Shown: in pieces, positions 33,801 to 41,341 of the stretch
Layout of the letters: every line of letters starts with the position of its first letter
Position numbering within the stretch: position 1 is the first letter of the stretch
Source: DATCMU01 sp036563245
GTDB taxonomy: Bacteria; Pseudomonadota; Alphaproteobacteria; Rhizobiales; Devosiaceae
Direction of reading: 5' to 3'
NCBI GenBank assembly: GCA_036563245.1
Contig: DATCMU010000047.1
Location: forward strand, 124,001 to 188,000
DNA length: 64,000 nt
Program-made: the position numbers and the translations under genes
The notes under the pieces: generated by a model
Seen by the model: the letters and a program-made list of their open reading frames with translations, nothing else
Told to the model about the DNA's origin: nothing
Database searches by the model: none

Positions 33801-35409
33801 ATTCCACGGGCTGGCCAGGTTGAGCCTCGCTGAAACGGGCAGCGAAGGCCCGGACTTGGAGAACCTGCTCGGAACTTTCGCCGCAAGACTTACCTCAGAC
33901 ACGGCATTTCGCGAGCAGGTGGCGGGCGGCTGTCGCTGTATCCTGGTCGACGAGTTCCAGGACGTCACCGACGATGTCTATGAGATCATAGGCAACCTGC
34001 ATCGCGGCAGCGGCGGGAGGGCCGGCGTCATGATTATCGGCGATGACGACCAGGATATCTTGCGCTGGCAAAGGAAGGCCGGCGCCCTGCACCGCGGCGG
34101 TTTTGCCGAGACCTATTTCGACCGCTTCAGGGCGGACTTTGGCGGCGAACAGCTTCGCTCCCTAGAGCTTTGCGTGAATTTCCGTTCCGGCGCGAAGATC
34201 GTGGAAATGAGCCAGAAGATGATCTCCGGCTTCTTTGCCCGAAGCCCCAGGTCGCGCCGCCTGAAATCGACCCTGCTACGGCAATCCTCGACAGCGGACG
34301 CTAGCCGGTGCGAGCGCATTGTGGTCCAGGACTGGGGCAGAGATCAGGTGATTGACGAAATTGTCAAGACTTGCCTGCGCCTTCGTCGTGAAAATCCGGG
34401 TTCTTTGGCTGTACTTTGCCGCACGAATGACGAGGTTGCCGAACTTCACCGACATCTGACCGGCCATTTCGAGAGCATTTCGGTTCAGAGCAGCGAAAAC
34501 ATGCGGATTTCCGACCTAAGGCATGTCGCTTTGTGGTGCGATTTTCTTGAAGTCGAAGTGGCTAAAGGAGATCGTGCGCTGACTGACATCCTCTCGCAAG
34601 AGCTTTTCGCGAAGTTCAAGGCTTCGGTTGCGATCCCTGAGACCACTTCGTCGGGTGGGAATTGGGTTCATTTGACGACTCTATGGGACCTCTGCTGCGA
34701 AGAAAGCGTATTTCCGCACCTTTCAACCCTGCTGCGCTTCATCAAAAATCTACAGCGCGATGAACTCTTGCGGCTCACAGGCAGGAGGAAAGACGGGCAA
34801 GAGATTGTGGTTTCGACGATTCACAAGGTGAAGGGGCTGGAATATGACAATGTCATCGTTGTGCCGTCTCGATCCTCTTTCGGAGACACTGCAACATCGC
34901 AAGATGCCTTGCAAGATGACGCCGCAGAAGAGGCGCGGCTGCTCTATGTGGCCCTTACCCGAGCAAAATCCCGACTGGTCTATTTCATGGGACAGCGGGA
35001 GTTTGCCTGGGGCAGAGCCGACCCCTGCCGTCACCCCGGTGAGGCCGGTGGGGAAAAGGTCCTGACAGGCGCTCATGACCAGATTGACTTAGGTTGGGCG
35101 GTTCGCCGCAGCCATTTCAACCCGGATCCGAATGACTGCCAATCCTACATTGAGACCTGCGTAACTACTGGTGATCGCATTACATTGGGTGATAACGGGT
35201 GGACTCTGTTCCATACCGATAGGACAGGACAGCGTCGCCAAATCGGATGCGTTGCCAAGAAGTTTGGGGTTGGCATCGCCGGATCGGACCTCAAAGTCAG
35301 CGCAGTAGTTCGCTATCCGGTTGATGATCGAACTCGTGAAGCGGCTGGCGAAATAGCCGCTCGCCGCGATTGGGGATATGCGGTATTGGTTACCGGGCGG
35401 CTGCCCTAG
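27805..35409 (+). CDS. giant CSD + DEDDh exonuclease + RecQ-like + UvrD-like helicase
   Basis: This single open frame encodes 2534 aa. A cold-shock-like domain (about 30-105: AKIERLVEDRGFGFARCEF, FFFHV) comes first. A DEDDh exonuclease (380-490) has D383/E385, HN..WD (N435, D440) and HHAEADA (H480, D484). An SF2 RecQ-like helicase (1025-1400) has Walker A LPTGEGKS (1043-1050), DEAH (1153-1156), LLSAT and QEVGRIGRGG (1371-1380); no four-cysteine RecQ zinc module follows. An SF1 UvrD-like helicase (1915-2395) has GPGAGKTS (1935-1942), DEFQD (2049-2053), GDDDQDI, STIHKVKGLEYD and LLYVALTRAKSRL. Both ATPases and the exonuclease look intact. The start is uncertain: TTG at 27805 or TTG at 27895, with no ATG before residue 180. 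It is GC-poorer than its surroundings. DNA repair or anti-phage defence is inferred. Confidence 0.85.
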   Translation: MNLQKSILSSSRTARTDTQQFQSSLVRLPFLAKIERLVEDRGFGFARCEFDDDDFFFHVTSNLAGQRDFEAINVGDSLLCQIGSRAKEPGRRCIVQWARAEDLDWGGLEAPNCQADLDARRIDVLKERSLKQIHQLIEAKWYRRQWDGEAPSNLRDPLLGATWLRLLSDLDTEKLGQAQLAEMLQSCRFDFREIIDPASPRCSVTDLLDNFSPCQLSVLGEPQRKWLSSSWELPQRVAETRISDGKPTRRLDDNDKAAILEWFILRHVDDQFDQSHLEWFEGQNAYETITAQRILGRNRRLPSTIRNWLLILAENTLLDQACCDELALQDPIAAPRLLGRLSSAAEQTVRTSWKHDLSPLVAALVDRPEVTDILVPHCVLAIDLETDGENIWEVGCSGSGLTQRLHDAALGTDFDAALADLGKRMQYATLVVGHNILAWDWPILAARLPADAAPLIWDTMLVQFLLDPLAQSHALGGTHHAEADAEAALALFAQQLRRLPAELTAKILAGQFNETAELFCAICPPLASAASLVRSLPEYLVSMQQNPVALVLLPDHELTAVDWVPGVSVVSANPDERLPRERWQIDVELLDRDLKEAFAQSPIAQVLLAICQRAQAEKIALRRTMLPPWLIEGLEGLSEAIDGASFVPAIEGRICVAPIPRASSWWSEVDGSSFRAMLPEGRFVIVDRQTVKPGQTDLEGVSRYAPLIKITEPLAEMWLARDSAAQRLEISGGWRSFRTVRVPTAAQVIKPPASALTKRPYLAVRQYPGLFPGSADQASYWTGVIEAFSVLRRENGIPILLVASSTSPTLMQILRAACAAIGLGEIRPPHRSRREHLRRAASRSFSIVDTIDRWRDWQRLAENLDVELLPVVEALPLEEWFALADAETSDNAVSSEETQTAPSAEKIAIPEASVLQTLPALVGRFLGFWLKEAGLSDSTQAPILLDARAEVSHFELLRFVEKYPLLDDSLPKEARKLLQLAFEPLQVQREEAPSDLATMEQFLVSNWQPPGKSGGNSVSGFKPTQKQAMQAICTRASDVMVALPTGEGKSVLFQVPGLCRGLRNRRLTLVLSPLKALMQDQVARLHEQGFAESVDYLNSDRPRFELAEVLQGVLDHRIVMLYVAPERLRNATFLDVLRRRMEADEGLEYVVFDEAHCVNQWGYEFRPDYFHAFTLLMRSLRSTDCNAVTPFLLLSATLTASDRRSIRRLLAGGAREDLRLPLAMCPDAEASSSPLRAHIDVDPLPVRGNILDGQDFETALAERLPHIHHAIQQARENRRATGQRSAVIIFVTRRAHADDLAKRLTETAGCEVESYHAGLDAATRDDIYTRFRDGDLDILVATKAFGMGMDIPDIHWVVHLSPPAYLEDYLQEVGRIGRGGAEKRRAGLDQLEAKLLASPADFENMRGLRAMNELRSPQIDEIEGKINGVAEIIDGHKIAFVPSHGFEPYKSAAQMRANATKLRMALYWLEKAGHLTQLGMIPDILSVRLFPDRLATIAAEASPTGRVAKAIYAIAVGEDLDGPLNNAVHAHPQRSSLLGGILNWLTEFVGVRTDQLEPAPARRRLGTHSDTALINISQIRRQCGISSRDETMACLVDLQHRQGLQLRWTLEFAKRPLLSEPTERNAVLVETVGSAVRQLIQHLGSLDRAEFTPFDYLDQSAFDFLNRDETPSSPKEQSEREALRRRYERAFVYGFRTLARACGIRVKQIVRAPDEGVLWQAQLSSAHQRNATGRCNELLALIPSLLTLFSRAFEGGLKEVEVRDLIRGLETAHPRKQFRISDLEALLRLVSSLNLVSAQPELVPVSYILSLSDESPGLDRHPELVEELNDVNELAETRTFAMEVFANLPKPAREPFIGGYFAQASGADLKTFLESQLGEIEDEGDEAIGFIASKRDQLRATKAVEFFERYQNSEEPAQWQAMSHRFDQHLLVNAGPGAGKTSVLVGRIAHLIREQHIKPAEIVVLAFNRAVVFEIRKRIRELFRTLGYAAYASQVRVHTFHGLARLSLAETGSEGPDLENLLGTFAARLTSDTAFREQVAGGCRCILVDEFQDVTDDVYEIIGNLHRGSGGRAGVMIIGDDDQDILRWQRKAGALHRGGFAETYFDRFRADFGGEQLRSLELCVNFRSGAKIVEMSQKMISGFFARSPRSRRLKSTLLRQSSTADASRCERIVVQDWGRDQVIDEIVKTCLRLRRENPGSLAVLCRTNDEVAELHRHLTGHFESISVQSSENMRISDLRHVALWCDFLEVEVAKGDRALTDILSQELFAKFKASVAIPETTSSGGNWVHLTTLWDLCCEESVFPHLSTLLRFIKNLQRDELLRLTGRRKDGQEIVVSTIHKVKGLEYDNVIVVPSRSSFGDTATSQDALQDDAAEEARLLYVALTRAKSRLVYFMGQREFAWGRADPCRHPGEAGGEKVLTGAHDQIDLGWAVRRSHFNPDPNDCQSYIETCVTTGDRITLGDNGWTLFHTDRTGQRRQIGCVAKKFGVGIAGSDLKVSAVVRYPVDDRTREAAGEIAARRDWGYAVLVTGRLP

Positions 35410-35414
35410 ATGAT

Positions 35415-35431
35415 TGTCGGAGCGGCCGACA
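35415..35431 (+). terminator. weak hairpin just after the giant gene
   Basis: TGTCGG-AGCGG-CCGACA (6 perfect pairs) starts 6 bases after the stop codon. It lacks a T-run, so termination is only a possibility. The rest of 35432-35723 shows no supported gene. Confidence 0.3.
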
Positions 35432-35723
35432 CGATCAACGGTAGCATCAATAATCCGTCTCGACTTACACCCCCGAGCAATCACAGGCGACCGCCGCCGC
35501 CGTTGCGCCGTTGTTCATGAAGTTGCTCGGGCTCAGGTCAACGGAGACATAGTGGTCTGAAGCAAATCCGCGCAGTCATGAGGTCCGGAGAATATCGGCC
35601 CCGAGAGACCGCTTTCGGAACTCTTGGCGCCGAAGGCAGTGCTTGACCCCTCTGGCATAACCCCCGAAAACGACAAAAACTCTGACCGCAGCCGGATGGG
35701 GAGAACGCTTTCGCCGGAGCAAG

Positions 35724-35813
35724 TGGCGGAGAGGAAGGGATTCGAACCCTCGAGACGGTTCCCCGCCTACGCCCTTAGCAGGGGCGCGCCTTCGACCACT
35801 CGGCCACCTCTCC
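35724..35813 (-). tRNA. tRNA-Ser (anticodon GCU)
   Basis: The 90-base minus-strand sequence begins GGAGAGGTGGCCGAGTGGTC, has anticodon loop CTGCTAA with anticodon GCT, a long variable arm (TAGGCGGGGAACCGTCTCGA), the T-loop GGTTCGAATCC and ends CCTCTCCG plus encoded CCA. The seven-base acceptor stem pairs perfectly. The long variable arm and the G discriminator are those of a serine tRNA reading AGC/AGU. Its 3' end faces the island, as at many integration sites. Confidence 0.96.
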
Positions 35814-35821
35814 GGGGCCGC

Positions 35822-35851
35822 TGATAGCCCGCCAAAGACGCTGATAGCAAG
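35822..35851 (-). promoter_or_regulatory. predicted promoter of tRNA-Ser
   Basis: On the minus strand CTTGCT (-35), an 18-base spacer and CTATCA (-10) fit the alphaproteobacterial housekeeping pattern CTTGAC-N17-CTATAT. The -10 ends about 8 bases before the mature tRNA 5' end at 35813, leaving a very short leader. Confidence 0.55.
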
Positions 35852-35994
35852 GCATTTTTGGCTTTTCGCCCAAAAATCTGCGACACGCCAACTTGCAGAA
35901 ACTTGCGGCGAAAAGCGGAGCGGGCCGCGAAAAAGCGGCCCCGCCCGTACCAAACCCGTACCGGCCTATGCCACCCCACACGAAGGCGGGTGCG

Positions 35995-36022
35995 CGGCCG
36001 GCGCCTGGCGCGGAGCCGGCCG
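35995..36022 (-). terminator. hairpin downstream of the GST gene
   Basis: CGGCCGGC and GCCGGCCG form 8 perfect pairs around a 12-base loop, starting about 43 bases after the GST stop. A second hairpin (GGGCCGC/GCGGCCC, 35922-35941) follows. Neither has a strong T-run, so they are transcript-end structures of uncertain strength. Confidence 0.4.
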
Positions 36023-36064
36023 GGATTTGTCGTCAGGACGCGAAAGGCGCAAGCCGCCTGCCAT

Positions 36065-36766
36065 TCAGCGCTGGTTGAACAGCACGGTCTGGGCGTTCGT
36101 GTCCTTGGCAAGGTTGAACTGCTCACGCTCCTTCTTGCCCACGGCCAGCCCGCGCGCGACAGCCGGACGCGCATTGATGCGGGCGTGCCACGCCTGGAAA
36201 TTGGGGAATTCGGATATGTTCATGCCCTGGCGCTCGTAACCGTTTGCCCAGCCGATAATCGCGATATCGGCAATGGAATAGTCGCCGGCCACGTAGTCGC
36301 GACCGTGAAGCTGGGTGTCGAGCACACGATAAAGCCGATGGGTCTCGTCCCGGTAGCGCTTGATCGCGTAGGGCAGTTTCTCGGGGGCGTAGAGTGCGAA
36401 ATGATGGTTCTGCCCAAGCATGGGCCCGAAGCCACCGACCTGCCAGAACAGCCACTGGTCGACGAGAACCTGGGCGCGCATGTCTTCTGGGTAGAAGCGC
36501 CCGAACTTGAGGGCCAGGTATTTCAGGATGGCGCCGGATTCGAACACCGAAATCGGCTTGCCGCCCGGCCCTTCCGGATCGACGATGGCGGGCATCTTGT
36601 TGTTGGGTGAAATCCTGAGAAATTCGGGCTTGAACTGGTCCCCTGCGCCGATGTCGACCAGGTGGAGCCGGTAGGGAACGCCAAGTTCCTCGAGCATGAT
36701 GGAAATCTTGTAGCCGTTCGGTGTTGGCCAGTAGTAGAGGTCGATCGGCTTGGTCTGTGCAGTCAT
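36065..36766 (-). CDS. glutathione S-transferase family, YfcG-like
   Basis: This 233-residue protein has an N-terminal thioredoxin-like domain (IDLYYWPTPNGYKISIMLEE) and an all-alpha C-terminal domain with YSIADIAIIGW. The TPNGYK motif and the SPNNKMPAIVD loop with the cis-proline are those of the YfcG/Nu-class group, which act as glutathione-dependent disulfide reductases rather than classical conjugating enzymes. Cytoplasmic; transcribed alone. Confidence 0.88.
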   Translation of the reverse strand: MTAQTKPIDLYYWPTPNGYKISIMLEELGVPYRLHLVDIGAGDQFKPEFLRISPNNKMPAIVDPEGPGGKPISVFESGAILKYLALKFGRFYPEDMRAQVLVDQWLFWQVGGFGPMLGQNHHFALYAPEKLPYAIKRYRDETHRLYRVLDTQLHGRDYVAGDYSIADIAIIGWANGYERQGMNISEFPNFQAWHARINARPAVARGLAVGKKEREQFNLAKDTNAQTVLFNQR

Positions 36767-36900
36767 GTTGATTTACCTTTCACCGTCTGCCTCAAGGGCG
36801 GCGGGATTATCTGCGATCCGGTGAACGCGCCTTTCGCAACGCGATGACTGTTCGAGGCGCGGCACAAGCTCTATCGTAAAGTAACGATGAAGGGCAAGTC

Positions 36901-37686
36901 ATGAAAATGTTACCGACGATATTCGTTTCCCACGGGGCGCCGACGCTGGTGCTCGACAAGCAGGCGGAAACCTCGAAGTTCTTTCGCGCGCTGGGGCCGC
37001 AATTGACGCCCCGTGCCATCCTGTGCGTCACGGCGCATTGGGAGACACATGGCGGCGTCCGGGTGAGCATGGCGGCGCATCCCGAAATGATCTACGATTT
37101 CCACGGATTTCCCGAGGAAATGTATCGGCTCGACTATCCCGCGCCGGGTGCGCCCGAAGTGGCGCGGCGCGCGATCGCGCTGGCGGCGGAACACGGCATC
37201 GCGGTGGAAGCGGACGCCAACCGCGGGTTCGATCACGGCGTATGGACCCCGCTGATGGCGATCTTTCCGGAGGCTGAAATCCCGGTAGTCTCGATGTCAG
37301 TGGCGGTGAACCGTTCCGCGCAGTGGCACATCGATCTGGGCCGCGCTCTGATGCCCTTGCGCGAGGAAGGCGTGCTGATCATGGGCAGCGGCAACGCCAC
37401 CCACAATCTGCGGGCGGTGTTCAGCCCCGGCCACAGGCAGGCGCTCGCCGATCCTTCGCGGCAATTCGCCACGTGGCTGGCGGAGCGGATCGAGGCCGGG
37501 GACGTTGCGGCGCTGGCCGATTTCGAGCGTCAGGCGCCCTTTGCCCGCGAGAACCACCCTACCCCCGACCACATCCTGCCCCTGTTCGTGCCGTTGGGCG
37601 CGGCGGGACCGGATGCGCCCGGCACTGTGCTGCACGACGACTTCGTCTTCGACATCCTGTCGATGGCCGCCTACCGCTGGGACTGA
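36901..37686 (+). CDS. DODA-type extradiol ring-opening dioxygenase
   Basis: This 261-residue protein belongs to the LigB/4,5-DOPA dioxygenase-like family. The metal histidines are visible in IFVSHGAPTLVL, CVTAHWETHGG and GFDHGVWTPLM, with a further active-site stretch in MGSGNATHNLRAVF. Members cleave catechol-type rings using Fe(II) or Zn(II); the bacterial YgiD type has unclear physiological substrates. The ATG is preceded by GAAGGGCAAGTC. Its 3' end overlaps the convergent gene at 37671 by 16 bases. Confidence 0.9.
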   Translation: MKMLPTIFVSHGAPTLVLDKQAETSKFFRALGPQLTPRAILCVTAHWETHGGVRVSMAAHPEMIYDFHGFPEEMYRLDYPAPGAPEVARRAIALAAEHGIAVEADANRGFDHGVWTPLMAIFPEAEIPVVSMSVAVNRSAQWHIDLGRALMPLREEGVLIMGSGNATHNLRAVFSPGHRQALADPSRQFATWLAERIEAGDVAALADFERQAPFARENHPTPDHILPLFVPLGAAGPDAPGTVLHDDFVFDILSMAAYRWD

Positions 37687-38138
37687 GCTGCCCGGTTCCG
37701 GCCGAGGTCGAGTTCGAGGTGCGGCCGCCCGTTTCCGGTGCGGGCCGGCGACTTGCCGTAGGGGTCGATCCGCGCATTGATCCGCTTGCGGAAGGCCGAA
37801 AAGCTCTCGAAGGTCACCACGTCGACCGGCTCGTCGAATTCGATGGTGACCGAATAGAGCTGCGCATCGGTCAGCGCCGCCAATGCGAGCACCCTGCCCG
37901 TGAAGGCCTGGCCGAGATAGTGGCCCGACACGTCCTCGCCCACCGTCACCGGGCAGGAAATGGTGTCGGGCAACGCGGCGCGCGCGGTGTTCCAGTCGCG
38001 ATAGCCATGGCTCCTGGCAATGACTTCAAGGGCCGCGGCGTGGCTGATGGGTTGCCCTTTTTCGGCGCGTTCTTCGCGCAATGCCCTGGCTTCGGCCTTC
38101 AGGCCGGGCACGCTGGGCGGAAACAGGGAATAGGTCAT
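37671..38138 (-). CDS. glyoxalase-related (GRSP-type) small protein
   Basis: This 155-residue protein starts MTYSLFPPSVPGLKAEARAL and contains ISHAAALEVIARSHGYRDWN, the hallmark helix of the domain annotated as glyoxalase-related protein (LK-x-AKRLR ... G..ISHS.ALE..A...G+RDWNT). The function of that domain is not established. I chose the ATG at 38138 because the upstream extension of the open frame is low-complexity and has no domain. It overlaps the dioxygenase gene tail to tail. Confidence 0.7.
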   Translation of the reverse strand: MTYSLFPPSVPGLKAEARALREERAEKGQPISHAAALEVIARSHGYRDWNTARAALPDTISCPVTVGEDVSGHYLGQAFTGRVLALAALTDAQLYSVTIEFDEPVDVVTFESFSAFRKRINARIDPYGKSPARTGNGRPHLELDLGRNRAAQSQR

Positions 38139-38348
38139 TCGTTCACTCTCCGGTACGGACGGAAGTGTCGCCAAGGGGCCCGCATTGCCTTGATCCGTCC
38201 TGCCCGAGGGCGAAGCGAAATCAGGTTTGCGCCGAGCGGCGCGTGACAAGGCTTCACCATCGGGATTTCCCGGCGAGCGGCAGGTGCCTTGCAACCTGGG
38301 GGCGCGGATATCCGATTGCGCCACCGCTGTCAATGAGACACCGGGACA

Positions 38349-39179
38349 ATGGACTTTGCGCCAACACGTCCTAACCTTGCGCCCCGTCGTTTTACCTTGG
38401 GGGCGAGTCGCGCGTTGAACGAGATCATCCTGTTGCTGGCCGGCGCGGTGGCCGGCGTCATCAACACGCTGGCGGGCGGCGGCTCATTCGTGATGTTCCC
38501 GGCGCTGCTGCTGGTTGGTGTGCCGCCGGTTTTGGCCAATGCGTCGAACACATATGCGGCCCTGCCCGGCTATGTCGGCGGCGCCGTCGGGTTCTGGAGC
38601 GACATTGCCCGGCATCGCCGGCAGTTGCCCCTCTACATCGCGATCAGCGCCGTCGGCGGCTACCTGGGCGCGGAGTTGCTGCTGCATGTGTCCGACGCGC
38701 AATTCGAAGCCGTCGTGCCCTGGCTCATGGCCTTCGCAGTCGTCTCGTTCGCTTTCGGCGGGCGGTTCAATACCTGGCTGGCCGGCCGGGCCGAGGGGCG
38801 GCACGGCCTCAGGCGCGCCGGCGCAATCGGACTGACGCTCTTGCTGGTCCTTGTCTGCGTCTATGGCGGGTTCTTCAATGCCGGGTTGGGCATCATCATC
38901 CTTGCCTATCTGGCGCTTGCCGGGTTCACCGATATCCACGCCATGAACGGGCTGAAGCTGCTGATCTCGGCAATCGTTGCCTTCATTGCCGTCGCGCGCT
39001 TCGCCATTTCCGGGGATATCGCCTGGTATGACGGCACCATTGCGCTGATCGGCACCACGATCGGCGGCTATGCCGCCGCCCGCGTGGCGCATCTCATCCC
39101 CACGCCGGCCCTTCGTGGCGCAATCCTGATCTACAGTATCGGGCTGACGGCCTTCTTCTTCTGGAAGACCTATGCCTGA
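38349..39179 (+). CDS. TSUP (TauE/SafE) family membrane exporter
   Basis: This 276-residue polytopic membrane protein carries two repeats of the TauE/SafE domain: AGAVAGVINTLAGGGSFVMF near the N-terminus and YGGFFNAGLGIIILAYLALA in the second half. It has about eight hydrophobic helices. The family exports sulfite, sulfoacetate or related anions. A TTG at 38414 (LNEIILLLAG) is an alternative start that would remove 22 non-membrane residues. It overlaps the convergent molybdoenzyme gene by 10 bases. Confidence 0.88.
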   Translation: MDFAPTRPNLAPRRFTLGASRALNEIILLLAGAVAGVINTLAGGGSFVMFPALLLVGVPPVLANASNTYAALPGYVGGAVGFWSDIARHRRQLPLYIAISAVGGYLGAELLLHVSDAQFEAVVPWLMAFAVVSFAFGGRFNTWLAGRAEGRHGLRRAGAIGLTLLLVLVCVYGGFFNAGLGIIILAYLALAGFTDIHAMNGLKLLISAIVAFIAVARFAISGDIAWYDGTIALIGTTIGGYAAARVAHLIPTPALRGAILIYSIGLTAFFFWKTYA

Positions 39180-41269
39180 GCCGGATCGGCCCGGCGGATC
39201 CACACCGTTGCGTCGTGGAAGGCCCCGCCGCCGAACGGGGGCACCGGGTCCGAACCGATCAGGGTGTTGATGCCCCTGCCGCCCTTGTGCGCCTTGTTGG
39301 GGTGAACACCCTCGGCGATCAACACGCCGCGCTGCACGCCGTCGAACAGCCTTGCGGTGAGTTCAACCGTTCCGCGCCGATTGCCAAGGATGACCGGCCC
39401 GCCATCGACAATGCCGAGATCGCTTGCGTCATCGGGATGGACGAACACGCCAGGCGCCCCTTCCCTTCGCTGGCTGCCAGGGGTTTCATTGAAACTGGTA
39501 TTCAGAAAGCCGCGCGACGGGCTGGTGGCCAGACGGAAAGGATGCTCCGCATCCGTGGGTTCGTTGATGTCCCACCAGTCGGCGAAACGGGGCAGGATCT
39601 CGGGGTCGCACACGAAGTGCACCGCCTTGCGCGCGCGGGTCTCTTCCCAGTCAGGCTTGAAGCGGAACCGCTTGTCCGGCCACCCGAAGCCGTTGGCAAA
39701 ATGTTCCTTTTCGCCTTGCAGGCCACGTTCGACGTAACCGGTCTTCTCGACTTCGGCCAGTTCGCCATAGCCGGAGCGCCGGAAGGTTTCGTCCACCAGT
39801 TCGCGCGCCGACAGGGCGAATTCGGGATCGTGCAGGCCGAGGCGGCGAGCCAGTTCCTGAATGACATAAAGGTTTGGGCGCGCCTCCCCGGGCGGCTTCA
39901 CGACTGAGGGACCATAAAGGACGCGGGTGTGCCCGCCGCGGGTGTAGTAATCGTCGTGCTCAAGAAACATGGTCGCCGGAAGCACGATGTCCGCCAGTTC
40001 GGCAGTCTCGGTCATGAACTGCTCGTGCACGACAAGAAACAGGTCGTCGCGCATCAATCCCTTGCGCACCAGCACCTGGTCCGGAGCAACCGTTGCGGGG
40101 TTGGTGTTCTGGACCAGCATGGCGGTGACCGGCACACCGCCGCAAAGCGCGCGGGCATCGCCGGTCAGGACCGGGCCGATTTCCGTCATGTCGAGGATTC
40201 GCGTTGAGCCGTCGTCGCGCCCTTCAATCGAGGATTTGTCGAGCCCCCATGTCCCCGAATTCGAGTGCAGCGCACCGCCTCCTGGATGGGCCCACGCCCC
40301 GGTCATGGCCGGAATGCAGAGGGCGGCGTGCATGTTGGTCGCCCCGTTGCGCTGGCGCGAAAATCCGTAGCCGAGCCGATAGAAAGTGCGCGGCGTAGTG
40401 CCGAGCAAGCGGGCGAAGCTCTCGATTTCCTCGACTTCGAGTCCCGTAATCGCGGCGGCCCATTCCGGCGTCCGGCTCATCACATGGGCTTCGAATTCCG
40501 CGTTGAAATCGGTGAATTTCGCCATGTATTCGCGGTCGGCCAACCCGTCGCGCAGCAGGATATGCATGGTTGCAAGCGCCAGGGCGCCGTCGGTGCCGGG
40601 GCGCAGGATGAGCCCGAGGTCCGCCTGCTTCATGGTGGCGGTGCGGTAGACGTCAACCACCACGATCTTCGCGCCGCGCTCGCGGCGCGCGCGCATGGCG
40701 TGGGTCATCACATTGACCTGGGTATGCACCGGGTTGGTGCCCCAGATGACCACGCAATCGCTTTGCGCCATCTCCTCGGGGTTCACGCCGCCGAGCAGCC
40801 CGGTGCCGGCCACATAGCCGCCCCACGAGATCATCGAGCATATGGTCGTGTACTGGCCCGAATAGCCCTTAGCGTGACGCAGCCGATTGATCGAGTCGCG
40901 CTGCACGTGCCCCATGGTTCCGGCGTAGTAATAGGGCCAGACCGTTTCCGGGCCATGGCGGCGTTCGGCCTCCACAAAACGCTCGGCGATCTCGTCGAGC
41001 GCCTCGTCCCAGGAGATGCGCTGCCACTGCCCGTCGCCCTTTTTTCCAATGCGGCGAAGGGGATGGAGCACGCGGTTCGGGTGATGAATCCGCTCCGCGT
41101 AGCGGGCGACCTTCTCGCAGATTACTCCCGCGGTATAGGGATCGTCCTTGGCGCCGTGCACGCGGCCAATGGTATGGGGATCGAGAACCTCCACGTCGAG
41201 CGCGCAGGTCGACGGGCAGTCGTGGGGGCAGACGGATCGGGCAATATGGGATGGCACAGGCTTGTTCAT
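39170..41269 (-). CDS. molybdopterin-dependent oxidoreductase with [4Fe-4S] N-terminus
   Basis: This 699-residue enzyme is in the bis-MGD molybdopterin oxidoreductase (DMSO reductase) superfamily. The N-terminal cluster motif is C14-x3-C18-x3-C22 (CPHDCPSTC) with the fourth cysteine at 51 (GVICEKVARY). Molybdopterin-binding stretches include VVIWGTNPVHTQVN and VVVDVYRTATMKQADLGL, and the C-terminal dinucleotide-binding domain contains SFNETPGSQRREGAPGVFVH. No Tat signal is seen, so it should be cytoplasmic. The substrate is unknown. The neighbouring TSUP exporter hints at sulfur chemistry, but this is only context. Confidence 0.88.
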   Translation of the reverse strand: MNKPVPSHIARSVCPHDCPSTCALDVEVLDPHTIGRVHGAKDDPYTAGVICEKVARYAERIHHPNRVLHPLRRIGKKGDGQWQRISWDEALDEIAERFVEAERRHGPETVWPYYYAGTMGHVQRDSINRLRHAKGYSGQYTTICSMISWGGYVAGTGLLGGVNPEEMAQSDCVVIWGTNPVHTQVNVMTHAMRARRERGAKIVVVDVYRTATMKQADLGLILRPGTDGALALATMHILLRDGLADREYMAKFTDFNAEFEAHVMSRTPEWAAAITGLEVEEIESFARLLGTTPRTFYRLGYGFSRQRNGATNMHAALCIPAMTGAWAHPGGGALHSNSGTWGLDKSSIEGRDDGSTRILDMTEIGPVLTGDARALCGGVPVTAMLVQNTNPATVAPDQVLVRKGLMRDDLFLVVHEQFMTETAELADIVLPATMFLEHDDYYTRGGHTRVLYGPSVVKPPGEARPNLYVIQELARRLGLHDPEFALSARELVDETFRRSGYGELAEVEKTGYVERGLQGEKEHFANGFGWPDKRFRFKPDWEETRARKAVHFVCDPEILPRFADWWDINEPTDAEHPFRLATSPSRGFLNTSFNETPGSQRREGAPGVFVHPDDASDLGIVDGGPVILGNRRGTVELTARLFDGVQRGVLIAEGVHPNKAHKGGRGINTLIGSDPVPPFGGGAFHDATVWIRRADPAQA

Positions 41270-41341
41270 GGCCTGTGGTATCGCGCCGTCCGGGCGCGCG
41301 CAAGCGCGTCACACAATTGGTGATCGCGCTTGCCGCGCCCC

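Noticed and set aside
35410..35580. Minus-strand peptide tail ending NNGATAAAVACDCSGV
   Set aside because: It looks like the C-terminus of some protein, but a stop codon closes the frame about 35 codons upstream and no domain can be recognised.
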